Below, in pieces: positions 45,601-59,300 of a stretch of DNA of 64,000 bases; the first letter of the stretch is position 1; each line of letters starts with the position of its first letter. Origin of the DNA: Plumapathes pennacea. Lineage: Eukaryota > Cnidaria > Anthozoa > Antipatharia > Myriopathidae. The stretch is from contig OZ038467.1 in the NCBI GenBank assembly GCA_964036295.1, forward strand, positions 4,159,501-4,223,500. The letters are read 5' to 3'. The translations under genes were made by a program, and so were the position numbers. Below the pieces are notes generated by a model, which saw nothing but the letters and a program-made list of their open reading frames with translations, was not told where the DNA came from and searched no databases.

Positions 45601-48600
45601 GTTCAAACAAGTTTGCTCGCACTCTTGGGCAATCCAGGTGCAAAAACAAAACTTGATTGAAATCTTCTCGCGCAAGGAAGTGGCTATATATTTCGAGAGT
45701 TAGACCTTCGCTGGAACGAGTGGATTATGATTTAAGGGGAGGGTTTGTGAAGGTTAAGGGCGCGCGCGCGCGGGGGGGGGGGGGGGGGGGGATGGACGTG
45801 ATCTATTCAGAGAAAAGAAACAATTAGTTGATTTGCAGTTTCTCAACAAGTTTTGTCCAAGATCGTACTAAGTCAGCTCTGAGAAACTAGTATTCCTTGT
45901 AAGAAAAACATTAGCAGGTCTATCTACGGAAACAGAAATCTTGTTTACTGACCTCCAGCTGGGCCTCGTGTGCATCAGATGACTCCTTCTCTTGTTCTCG
46001 TTTCTGCTCCAACTTTGATCTCTGAAAAACAGTAAGAAAACAGAAGTTGGTCTGTATACACCACAAGTAACTTTTGCAGACTTCCAACAGATACTGGTAA
46101 CCAGGAGACACTACACTGCCACATAAACAATTATAATCTGCCCGTCTACTTCTGCCTCATTCGGACGACTAACTTGTGTTTACAATAGACAAAATGTTGT
46201 ACGCGAATTTCCACTATCCCATGTCTAAGTTAAATTAAACAGCCACATTTTTTCACTTAAAAGTTTAATCGATAAATTAAGAAAATGTCCATCACAAGCA
46301 ACGTGAGATCAGACCAGCGTTAAGTTTCTAAGTGATATAAGGATTATAACCATGACACTGCACAATGCTTCAGATAACTCAAACTCTCACACATTCTGCA
46401 CATGCCAACAGGACAAGGACACTTAAAAATATATTTCGAGAGTGATTCTTTGACTGACACTTTTACTTAATCCGGCGGTTTTACTACTCTTCTTGATTAG
46501 CTGAAGCAACATAATAGGCCAATCAGACGCAAACGCGAATTAGATTTTAGACTGCACCAACGAAACGTCAATACGCGATGTGTTGACTAACTCTTCGAGA
46601 GGTAGCAAATGGGTTCTTTACGGCGCCTGTATCTTACTTCTACACCTGTGCATAGTTTTTTCAAGTACTGGGTTATGCGGGCTGCACGAAAGCTTATGTT
46701 TTTTTTCACGACTTCTGATTGGTTAAAAGTTTTCCTACGGCCTCTGTGATTGGTGCTGTCATTAACTTTGGTTCAGGATATCGGCGTCAGTCAAAAACCA
46801 CTTTAAACGAGAATCAATCGTCGTTACTCTCCAGCTTTTGACAGGTTTAGAAATATTACACCATCTTATGTCAATTGGATTACTCATTGGTTAACCTTGA
46901 CGGTTCCAAAGGCGATCAACATTAATTTTCTCTTTCCAGTCAGAAAACTATTGTGCAGTATTGAGAACTTGGAACTTGATAAACGAAAGTTGATCAAACT
47001 AAAACTCTCATTACATAACCCGTGCATTTTCTTCTGGAAATGGTTCGGAGAATTTGTGTTGTTGGCTGAAGGTCCCAAAGGCGATCAAATTCAATTTTTT
47101 CTTCCCAGTCAGATAACTATTGAGCAGTATTAAGAACTTGGAACTTGACAAAGGAAAGTTGATCAAACTATCAAATCTCATTATATAACTCATGCATTTT
47201 CTTCTGAAAATGGTAAGGAGGATTTGTAGTGTTGGCTCAGGAGTGAAATAGTTCATTAAAAGGACCAGAGAGTAATGGTTTGATTGCTAATATGCCACTT
47301 ATGTCCCTAACACATTCAACGATGAATAGGAAAGAATGGCCAAACAAACAGCCTTCTGTGTAAAATGGCTGGTGAAACAGTTCCTTATGTCGTGTTCAAC
47401 TTGAAGTATCTCTTTCCGCCCTTCATCAGAGACGAGTCGTACAATGTGGAGAACTTGGCTTATGATACTTTAAAGTTGATTGAACAATAAATTCTCACTA
47501 CTAGTACTTAGACACATTTTGGTAAACTTGGCTTATGATACTTTAAAGTTGATTGAACAATAAATTCTCACTACTAGTACTTAGACACATTTTGGTCTGG
47601 AATGAACAGAATAATCTGCGTCATAATCCTGGGAGTGAAAGTTCAGCACTCTAGAACGGAAACATATCGGATTCATTTCGTGCGGAAACCACGAATCAAA
47701 ACCAAATATTACACACGCCCTCGTCTGCACAGTCACGGAGATATGTTTCTTTTTTCAGTTTTTAATACGTAGCATGATAAATTGACTTAACCACTAGGCG
47801 AAAATGAACACGTGGTCCATCAAGCAATCCATCTTATTGCAAAAGAGCAATGGTTCCCATGCTAAGCACTGACTAATACACAACACTGAATCATTCATAA
47901 CTTCTAGAATATCCACGGATAGTAAAGGAAATACGACTATGGTATAAATAAAAGAGGAAGTCTGACTTTCAAGTATCTATATGAGATTATCCGCCCGATT
48001 ATCTTTTGTTCCCACTTAGGTATCCTTGACATTTTCAAGGGTTAATTCAATTAGTGGTACCACAAAAAAAATTTAATTAAAAACAACAAGAACTTGTTTT
48101 TGAGCTAATATCTATTGTAATATTATTTAGGTCCACCGGTGAATTCAATAGATACTGACCATATACAGAGAATTAACATTTCTTGATTGAAGTTTACAAT
48201 AATCCAAGCAGGCGTTTGTAAAACAGTAAAGAACTAAAAGCTCGTTGTACCCACGAACAATTTGAATCTGGCTGTGTAGACGCGGAATCTGAAAAATGCA
48301 TTGCAAGGGCACGTATCTCAACTCAAGAACTGGATTAGTAGATTAGTAATTAAAACCGTACGAGAAAGCTGTTGTAACACGTAGCAGCTTGGAGTGCTCT
48401 TGTTGAGGGGTGAGTCGCACATAATGGGTCTTTCTCTCCATACACAGACAGAGCAAATGAATCATGTCCTCGGCAACTGCTCCATTTCCAGACAATTCTG
48501 GAAAGAAGTTACCTTTTAATAGTTTAAGCTACAGCATTCTCTCTTTACAAGATGCTATGCGAGTATTTGATGACGATGTGCATGAACTATACAAATATTC

Positions 48601-50363
48601 TGGGGAAAATGTACCTACATATAGGGTACTGCCTCAAAATGCTTTTAACTATCTTACATAAATATGATGTAGAAAGTCACTGCTCCCAAGAGAGAGAAAA
48701 CAGAAACATTTGACGAAGTATTTGCAGTACTAGCCCCAAATGCTTCACTTATATCAAATACGTATGATACAGGAACCTAAAATGACCATGGGTGCATGGA
48801 TCTCGTGAATTATTCTGGAAAACACTCTGTACATATGCATAAATGTATAAAGCCAGATATCGACCCAAAACACTTTGTTATATAAATTATCTCAGTTATA
48901 AATAAGTACGATGCAGAAAGTTATGTGGTTATGTATTGTTTGTAAATAATTTAAGTGGACAATTTCTTCGGTTTCTTAAAGTGTTCTTTTTAGGTTTCTT
49001 TTGGCCCTTACAAGGGTGAAATCTTGTGCTCGAGTGCATAGTGTGTGTAACGACTTTGACTTCTCAAGCTGTCTCATGTGCAAGTGTCTTTATCGGTCAT
49101 GTGCACTGTAAGACAAGTGGCAACTTCAGAAACAAGAAAAAGGACTGTGGACCGACACTGAAGAGCTCAAACATTGAGTTGCACCGCACTAGAGCCCAGG
49201 AAATTCCGGAATAGGATTTAAACATTTTTTGGTATTTTTCTAAAGCATGAGAACAGAAGGTCTCACTCAGAAAACCACTTCCTTGAATTTGACTTAGAAC
49301 AAATTTTATAGTTATTTTTAGCTACGAGGTCGACGGAAAGAATTTGGTTATTCCTGGATTAATAGGTCGGGCCCAGACGAAAAGGCACATTAAAATTAGT
49401 ACCAAAAACATGCGAGTTTGGTAAGATGGACAAGAAATGATATCGCAACTTGCCAGAAAAAAAAACTAGGCTTTAGCATCATCGAGAAAGATCCTTGTAT
49501 CCGTACATTCCTCACACAGAATATCTTAAAGATCTGAACTGTCAAATAATAACGTACGTGGGACGACTCAAATGAAAGCTCTCGATGAGTACAGTCTAAA
49601 AGAAGTGTTCACGATGCAGTAATTCGGGAAACAATTTTCGGCAGAGAACATCACTAGTTTAAAACTGTACGTTGGGGCTCGAACACACTTCAACTTTAGA
49701 TGCAACCTTTCTTCTCGTGGGGTCCAATTTGTAAGTGAGCGTAATTTGAAATCGGTCCTGTCCGTTTTCTCGCTTCAAAATTTACCAACTGCTGAATAAT
49801 TAAAAACAAAAAAACAAATTGAAAAATGTAAGGCCAACACGTTTGTTTTCTTCCGACTTGCGCCCTTTTCAGTGTCTTGACCGGGATTCGGATTTTCAAA
49901 CGGTTCATTCTGCCTGTTCGATGGATTCTCGATAGCTGTATGATGATTGGTTGTGTGGTGATGTTGTTGTTGATGATGATGATGAGTTCTGTTTCTGGTT
50001 AGTTCTGGTTTCAGCGGCGAGAGCGGCAACTTGTACCACCTGTGACGACCCATTAAAACACAGTTACGTACACCCGGTACAGTACCTCCAAAGCCAGCAC
50101 GCTTCCCCGCGTCCTGAAAACTAGAAATTCTCTCCCGTAACACTGTACAGTCATCATGGAAGCTCGTGTACAGATGTTACTGCCGCGTTTTGAAGCCAAT
50201 ACACAATAAAATATTACATAATAAATCTACCTCTACATAGTATCTACCTAACTATCTCGTAAATGTAAAATTGTGGTAGGATTTACATGGCAGGGGGAGG
50301 GGAAGGGAGCGTGTTGAGTTAGAAAACTGGCTACAGAACAGACACTGTACTGCAATCTTGAGA

Positions 50364-50399
<36 letters not shown>

Positions 50400-53300
50400 A
50401 AAAAAAACACGAAAGTGAGAAGTTGGCTATCTTACAAGGGCCATGATCGTGTCCTCCAATCCCTTGGTCTCCTCTATGTGTGCTTTCTTCAACTGTTCCA
50501 GGTCTTTATTACTTGATGCCTGTACGTCACACAGGATTGTTAGAGGTGTAGTAATGCTGTTGCCATATTCATTGACAACAGTTACAGCGGAGGAAAACTA
50601 AAGGAATGTTTGCACCGAGAAGTGACAAGTCATGGCCTTCACCTTTTAGTTACAATTTCCAAATATTACAATAACTGTACATTTTGGTTCCCTTTTGGCC
50701 ACTCCTCAAGCCATGGCCTTCGAAATTTGAAATTACAATAAATGTTTCTTTTAATTCCCTTTTCGCCACTTTTCTCTGCGTACTCATTGCAAGCGACACG
50801 TAATCACCGTCAATCTCTTCTTAGGCATTACAACTTGGTCAAACGAAGCGTCGTTGTTGTGGTAACATATGAAATGATGTTCTGCTGAAAGCACTTAAAA
50901 TATCAACTAACCCTAAGAGTCCTAGCAACTCCAAAATGTATTTTCCCCTTACTACCTCATAGCAGAAACATGCCGTACGGTATGGAGAGCTTAACATCTG
51001 ATCACGTGCACAGTAGACAGTTGATGCAACTAAAACTTCTCTTTGTATCACCCATACTGTCTCCTTATAAATGGTGGGGAGAATTTGTATTTCAAGATTC
51101 ACCGTATTTACCTTGGCCTGAGCCAGATCTTCCGTCAGCCTCCCGATCTGAATCTGAGCTTCTGCCTCGGCAACCTTTAGCTCATCCACAATCCTAACAC
51201 AAACACACATAAGAAAGAAACACCCAGATCAATAATTAAACCGGGGGACTTTCTAAGTCTGCATATATGACGAGTGATTGCCCTATCAAACGTCAGTCAA
51301 GACTGGTTTTTTGCTACCGACATAAGCGGAGGCCCATATGCGCCAGTGAAACCTGTCTTTACACAGAATATCGAGACATAAGCAAAAGCACAAGAAGATC
51401 GAAACGTTCCATTTTCTTATGCTGACACATAAGGTTTTTAAAATCTTATGTCGCTAGTAAAAACCAGCATCTGCACTATAAGCCTTCCCACCCAACAACT
51501 TCTCAACAGTGGCATTTCCGGCATTATAAAGATCTCCCCAGAAAACTAACATGACAATACACTGGAATCAGAATTTGAAGTAGATTGCCGTGCGAGGTTG
51601 GCTTTTTTTGCAAAGGCAACACAAAGCAGAGTTATCAATACAGAAAACAGAACGAAGTTTACGTGACAATGACTTCGCAACACATATCATGTGCACCTGC
51701 GTTATTTTAATTATAAAATTAGAGTTTACAAGATTAAAGCATACCCGCATTAGCTATCTGGCGAGGTTGTTAGAATGTTAGGGAGCTTAAGCAAGGAAGG
51801 AATGGCACTGGCGAAAGGGCATTGATAATTTCACAATTGCAAGGCAATTCCTGCCCTCTCTGTAATAATCTGCAACCTTCGCCAGCACCACCTTGGCACG
51901 TGACTGCTTCTACTCCACATTAATTACCTGCCATTTTCCCTCAACTGATCATTAAGGTATGTCAGCCTTTCTGAGCTACTTCCAGAGTGCTTTACCAGTT
52001 CGGCAATTTCTGACTCCTGCAGGAAGATTCCAGATATTGTAACACCCCTTAGTTTTCTGTTAAGTATACTGTCTTGGAAGCTGGCACGACGCAGAATGTG
52101 TTGCAGCTGGTTGTGGCCTGAGGTTATGAGTTCTGTGATTGGTCTCCATTACACGATGAGATTCTAATTCTGATCATTATCATTACAATAAATTATGATT
52201 ATTACAGAAATTATTATGAGACCAGCTGGCTGAAAGAAAATTGAATTGCAATTTTCAATTTAATTTTCAATTTAATTTTCAAAATATCGCATTTCGCGCA
52301 AAATTTTATCCGAACATTTCCGTCTGAGTACGCAATTTTGAAACGTTCCTCGACAACTCCCTAGGTTATACGTGTAACCATCTGCAAAGTACTGTTCGTC
52401 CAGTTTCAAAATGCAGGAAATATCTCAACATTACTCACAAACAAACTTAGTTATGCCACATTCTTTTTGAAGAGCCCACGCAAATTTATCCACATCAATA
52501 AATGCGATGTCTGCATCTAGAACCAGATCTACTGTACAACCCAGCACAAAAGCAGTTGAGACACTGTTTATTCATGTGCTGTGTTGCACATTTCTGCTGC
52601 CCCTTCCCCCATTGCAGTGTTGTTTGGGTTTCAAACCCGGTTGCACAATGTTTCACAGCCGACATTGAAACAGGAAGAGGGGAAAAAATGATTTTGAACA
52701 AAATCCAAATAAGAATGAGGGGGGGTAAGATAAGTGTTGGGTTTATTTTGTGAGTGTGACAACAATTTTGCGCAAGGTTGCAGTGGCACGAATACTTTGT
52801 AATGTATTACACACAGCAGTATACAGTAGAACCAACAGTGAAGACTTATACCCACCAACTTGGACTTGTCGGCTGACAGGTGTTCCTCTTTAGCTACACT
52901 CAAATTCAGCTGTGACTGCATCTCTGCAAGTTTCAAAAGATGTGTAGCTGTAGCTGCGCACTTAAATGATAAAGCTGCAAAATGATCAATCTGCTCCATG
53001 CAATGTACGGTACAATACCTATGGCTGCATTCTTGATCACTTCAAGCTCACTTGAAAGAGTAGAAAACTCTTCCTCCTTCATGTGGAGCTTGGCAGTGAG
53101 ACCTAAGCACAAAATAAATACAAGAAATTTATATTAATGTATCCATACATGTAGAGGAGTGTTAACCACAACATTCACTGTTGGTGTCCTGCTGTCATGT
53201 ACACACCAAACACATACCGACCACGTACTGACTGACAACGCACCAATAACATACCGATCATACTATATATCAACCAAATTACCAAAATATCAATCTGTTA

Positions 53301-56300
53301 CCAACCACATACCACCACAAGGCCAGACACCGATAAAACACAGACAATGTTACAGTACAACTTATTCACAACTACCCCTACTGTGCTAAAGCTTCAGTAC
53401 ACTGATTAGAGTTGAGACTATTATTGTACACTGTAGCTTCATATAAAGTATATCTCAGTACCTTCCACAGACTTCTTTAATGATTCATTCTCTTCTTTTA
53501 CTTGAGACAGCTCAGATATCTGGAGTGGAAAAAAACAGAAATTAGTACATACAAGCAGTCATCATAACCATGTACATGATCCACAAACTTAGGGTTAAAC
53601 TTTAAGTCCCAGCAAATGCTAGTTAGAGACAAACTACTACACTATTCTATTACATGCACCGAATCACAGTCCAGTAACTTTCAAGATTTGACTTCAGAAA
53701 TGATCTGTATTCAACATTGCACATTGCTGTTGTTCTCACTTACAGTGGCTTTGAATTCCTTCTCTAGTTCTTTGTGCTTGTCACAGCTCCCTCTTAATTC
53801 TCTCTCAAGAGTGCTAATTCTTGTCTCCTTTTCTTTAAGTTGACCTTCTCTGCCACTTTCTTGTTTTGTGACATCTGACAACGTTGACTCAAACTTTGAG
53901 ATGGTTTCCTGTGAATCTGTTACAACTTTCCGCAAAGAGGTAAGCTCACTGTTGGATGTTGACAGCATGTCCTCCAGTTCTGTGACTCTGGATAACGCTT
54001 TCTCTTTTTCAGTCTACAAAACAAAGGGCAATTGTTGTGAATATGTTGTACTGGTTGGTATGTACTGTAGGGGATAACCTTTTTGTATGATCAGTATGTG
54101 GCCGGTAAAGTAAATCATGTGGTCAACGAAATTTGTGTGTAATCAGTATTATTTTGGTCATTAAAGTCAATCATGTGGTCCACAAATCTACCAACCACAT
54201 ACCAACCAACTTTCACAAATCTTATATTGTACAACATGCAGGTTTAAGTACATGTAATTTTGTTGCCCATATGAAGGGCCAGTGCATGACACTTATCCAA
54301 ATCAACATTATGCAGATACAGTCCATGTTTTGAACTGTTACGCCAGTGCAGACCAAAACAAGTTCCTCCAGGGACTAATGAAACTGCAACTACTGATAAC
54401 CTGCCGTGCAGGCATTCCTTTTGATGGTGCAAACAGATAAAAAGGAACACCTGCCACATACTGTAGGATAAACTACTGATCAGTCTTGGCTGAAATTCAG
54501 CCAATTTCAGCTTAAATTTTAAATACTACAGTACCTGTGCCAGTTGAAGTTCCTTGGTCAGTGAATCAGCCACAGCACTTTTTTCTTTGACTTCACGAGA
54601 CAGAACTTCTATTTCCTGTTGTTCTGTCTGCATAACGATAAATCAAGTACAGATAAGAATCAGAATCAGTTTTATGCAATAGTAGGGTGCACTTATTTAG
54701 CCAGCCGTTACAACATAAACATGGCTTACAATAATATCATTACAAGTGTGAATCAAAAAGTAATGTTACCCTCACCTTTAACTCATCCCCCAAAGTAATT
54801 TCCTCTTCTTCTAATTTGAACTGCAAGTCTTCCACTTTTCTGCATGGTAAAGAAACAGTTGGTCAATAAAATGATTATTTTATAGAGCTGTATAAAGTCA
54901 ACTCCCTCTTAATGGACACCCCATTAAGATAGACAACTCTGTAAGACAGACACCTGGTGCCATTTGTCAATAGCTTACTCTAACTAAAACCTATATAAGA
55001 CAGTTGGAGCTGGTCCCAAAGGTGTCCGGTTCGGAGGGAGTTGACAGTAGGGGTGGCTAGAAAATCTTGGGTCTTGAAAGTTTGATCTGATCTCGGAAGC
55101 TTGGCAGCCCTTTTTATGAGTCTTGGAGTCTTGGAGTCTTGGAGGCTTGAAGTCTTGGAGTTTGTTTGTTTCTTTCCTTCTCAGAGTCTTGGGAGTGGTT
55201 GAAGTCTCTGATTTTCAAACAAGGGTCTTGGCGAGTCTCAGATTTTACCATTCGCCACCCCTGACAGTATTGTACTATGTATGTATTTTATGCCAGGGAA
55301 TGTAGCAAATTTATAGTGAAACCAGTCAACCTACAGTACTGTACCTCTGCTCTTCCTCCAGCTGGGATTGCAGCTCTACTTTCTCCTTTTCGACAGTATC
55401 AATAAGCTTTTCAAGATGCTCAATGCTCTTTTTGTTGTCTTGTAGTGCCTGACACATTAAAACACAGTAAACAACCTGTGTTATCACTATGTGTTAAGGA
55501 TTCTACACGATACACTGAATTTCCTTGAGTACTCAATCCTGGGTTCTTAGTGGGATTATTAAGTACATAATGAATGTGAAATACAACACTATGGCAGATC
55601 CTGGTGGTTTGAAGGGCTCTAAGTACGGATCTTAATGTTTACTTCTTGCCCAAAAATACACTAGGAACCTCCCTTCACAAAATTCTGGATCCACCCCAGC
55701 AGAAACTGCCCATTTACATTCACGATCTAAAGAAAACTAAAAATATCTCTATAACAATGTAGAAAAAAACACTCCATACTTGCTCATGCTTTTCCTTGAT
55801 ACTTGCAAGTTCTTCTTCTGCCTAAAAATATAATGTAAATTTCACAGATGTGTTCAAATGTGCATACAGTAATCAAGAGTACCAGTATTAAATCACATAC
55901 AGAAATCAAGAGGAAGCTGTGCACCTTTGTCACTTGACTTGTGGCACTTGCAACTTCAGTTTTCTCAAACTCTCTTTCAGCAAGAAGTGCTTGTATCTCC
56001 CTTTCCCTCTCTTGCAAAGCTTCCTACCAGCAAAATAATTGAGTCGTCTTTAGTGTGAGTTTTACTAGTCAATGTAGGCTCATGAAGCCTTAGAGCTTTA
56101 AGTTTACTGTAGATATCATAAATATTAAAGGTACATGTTCATCAATTTACCAGTAATATTTTTCAAGTTTTAAACTGATACATGCACTTCATGTTTCAGT
56201 GATTTTTAAGAAATTTGATATATGGTACATACAGCCTTAGGTGGCGAGTTCAAACTCTCACAGATTTGACAGGTACAGTGTATATACCCAAAGTGTTGTT

Positions 56301-59300
56301 AATCAGAATGAATTTGCATTAATTTGTCTATGAATTTTAGCATCATCTGAGATCAAGATTAGAGCTCTGCTATTTTAAGAAGATGGATCATCTGATAATA
56401 TAACAACCTCTGGGATTAAGTGTTTACATTTTACAATATTTACCATGATAGACAGATTTAAACCCCTCAATAGTTACCACGCTAATTTTCACCATGAACT
56501 AGTGGTCTGCATTTGGCACTAAATTGTAAATTTCTTACGGTTTTGTATATCTACTGTTCAAATTCTAAAACAATACTGTGGTCCAGGTGATACCAGTACT
56601 ACAGTACAAGTTCACATTTTATAATCTAGTGGTTAGTTACAGTATTCTGTAATAATAAAAATTATCATCATTTATACCCACAGGAATGTCAGACCTTGCC
56701 ATTACAGCTGTAATATTGTTGCCCTTACCTCTCTTTTCTTTACAATGTAGCGAGATGCACCTTTATATTTATCTTTTGCCTGTGAAATGCAGTTTCATTA
56801 AACTTTAATGGATTAACAGTTTTTAATGAGCAAGACGGCAGTTTCTTGTCATTTAGTGGCACCCTGCCTGTGCTCTCTGGTGTTTAAGAACAACAGATTA
56901 TCATTAAGTAGGGTTTACAGGCATTTTGTTTATTAGGTTTATAGAATGTTCTCACACGATTTGCCATAATGTTTATGAACAACCTACATGTATTCTCGTA
57001 GTGCTAAAATCAGAGCAGCAATGCCGCTGTAAGCTTGGCTCTCTGTTTAGTTGGCAGACTTTATCTTCTTAAAAACCTCCACAAACAATAAAATCAGTTT
57101 ACAATCGAATACAGTACACATTCATTTCCATATGCCTCCACTTTCAGAACCATATTCGAAATCGGATTTTTCAAAACCCTCCATTCCCAAGGCGGAAGGA
57201 AGACAAAAACGCCTGGACAATCATAATAAAACTTAGTGTGGCACTTGAAATGGGAGCTCTCTGAGACACTGTGGAGACAAGCATTCAAAGCTCTCTGTGA
57301 CAAAACAAAGAGCAAATAAATTTAATTAAATTGTCTTTCTTTTGAAAGACTAATGTAAACCCACAAAATGAACAAGCAGTTGATTCAAGTTCCTTTCTGT
57401 TATGTTTTGTGTTGTTTTAGAATCACCTCCTTTCTGTTGCAGAGATGGTTCACCATTATGTTGATACAGACACAATAACACAATTATTTTAGTTTGCTAG
57501 CATTCTTTAACAGACCTCTCTAGCTTTGTTGTTCATTGTCCACTTTCATACTAATTATTTATGCCATTGTGACGATATTGTTAGGAGTTCTTTCATTGTG
57601 TTTTAACTGAGGTATTTTCTAATTAGAAACAATGCCCAAGTAGGGGTTTTATAGGAAAAGACAGCAAAAGCTAGTGCTTGAAGAAAGTAATAATACTGAT
57701 AATATGGTAGGTACAGTGGATTAATGTGAGTACAGGTCCAAAGAATAGAATTAACCATCAAGATGCAGATTCTAAACCCATGAAAAAATAAACATACTGC
57801 ACTGTACCTGTAAAGCAACCACTTGAGAGGTTACTTGAGGTGATGCAGGTTTGGGAGCTGAAGGACTCACAACCGTTTCTTGCTCTAGATTCAAAGCAGC
57901 CTACAGAACAAAGCAAATGCCACCCTTTTGTAATGATATATCACTAATATTTCAAATATACAGTATAGTAGAGTAGAACCCCACTACTCAGTCATCTTAT
58001 AATCCCTGCTACAGTATCTCGAACAGAATTCAATTTCTCTTAGAACCCCGCTATCACAATTCCCACTATCTCAAACTATTTCTCGCTCCCCTTGAGAGTT
58101 CAAGACAGTGTGGTTCTTTTGTATGATACTAATAATATTACTCTCAATATTGTTTATTCCCACATCATGCTACCTTCTTGCAGCACATTCTTGATGGAAA
58201 TGAAGGACTCTGGAAGGGTCTGCTTCTAACAGTCAACTAAGACCTGCTCCCTTCCATAGCATCTCATTTCACTGAGCATGCACTGCAAGCAAGTGTGGGA
58301 ATGGGAATGTATATGTTTTAGTGTCATTATCACAGTGGACCTATCATGAAGGACTATTTTGCTTACACTAATTCTCAAAAGGGTCAGTGTTGCTTATTGT
58401 AACCTTCTCAAAATGGTAACTTTCGCAATGCTACAGAGAGTTACTGTATCCAATGTAAACATAACCTTAGTTCAACATGACAACACAGTAGCATGACAAT
58501 TGAACTGGGAGTTACAGTTACCTGTGCAGCAGACAGCTTGCGTGTCAGACTTGCAGTGCTTGGAGAAGTTGAAGTTGAGTTAACAGAGCTGTCACTTCCA
58601 AAAGATGCGACAGAATTTTGGATCGAAGATGTTGTCTCTGGCTGTGATGAGGATGGGGCCTGCTGTTGTTTCTTGGCCGCAGGTATAGGAAGTGTTGATT
58701 TGATAACTTTGTGAAGAGGTGCAAACAGACCAAAGTTGAGCTCACACTGGAAATATCTAGAGAAGAAGACACCAACAACATGTTTAGCACAAACTCCAAA
58801 AAGGGTTCACACAGAAACATTCGCAGAAAATTTTATGACTTTTTAAGACTTTTAAAATATAACTTCATGGCCTCAAAACTTGACAGCTACTGTACTGTAC
58901 AGTTAGTGGTACAAACATTCTGCCCTGGCATCCAAAAATTAAAGTTTTGGTGCTTGTCAAAAAGTTTCCAAATTTCTTTATGTGTGTGATTTATCGACTA
59001 TTTGTTCGAAACAAATTTTCATAAGAAACATTACTGAAAGTCCATTTACTTTTCCATGACTTTTGTAAATTCCATGACTTTTCCAGGCCTGGAATACAAA
59101 TTTCAAATCCCACAGACCTTTCCATGACTGCATGTGAACTTTGTGAGGGTGATCAACTTCACATATAATTTTCTTCTCCAATGGTTTGGAGGATTAATTT
59201 ATTGTTTGAACTCACCCAGGTTGAACATCTTGGCAAGATAGGAGTGAAAAGGTTATCTCATCATTTCATCAGAATAGATTTGATTGCTGGGTTTGAAATT

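Noticed and set aside
48464..48661. 65-codon plus-strand ORF in the long CLIP1 intron
   Set aside because: No recognised family, wrong strand for CLIP1, no signal or splice evidence. It may be a fragment of a neural-type gene or chance; not enough to call.
53159..53389. Repeated ACCGACCAC units considered as a CRISPR-like array
   Set aside because: Units are irregular and contiguous with no unique spacers, in a eukaryotic intron. It fits a minisatellite in a foldback element.
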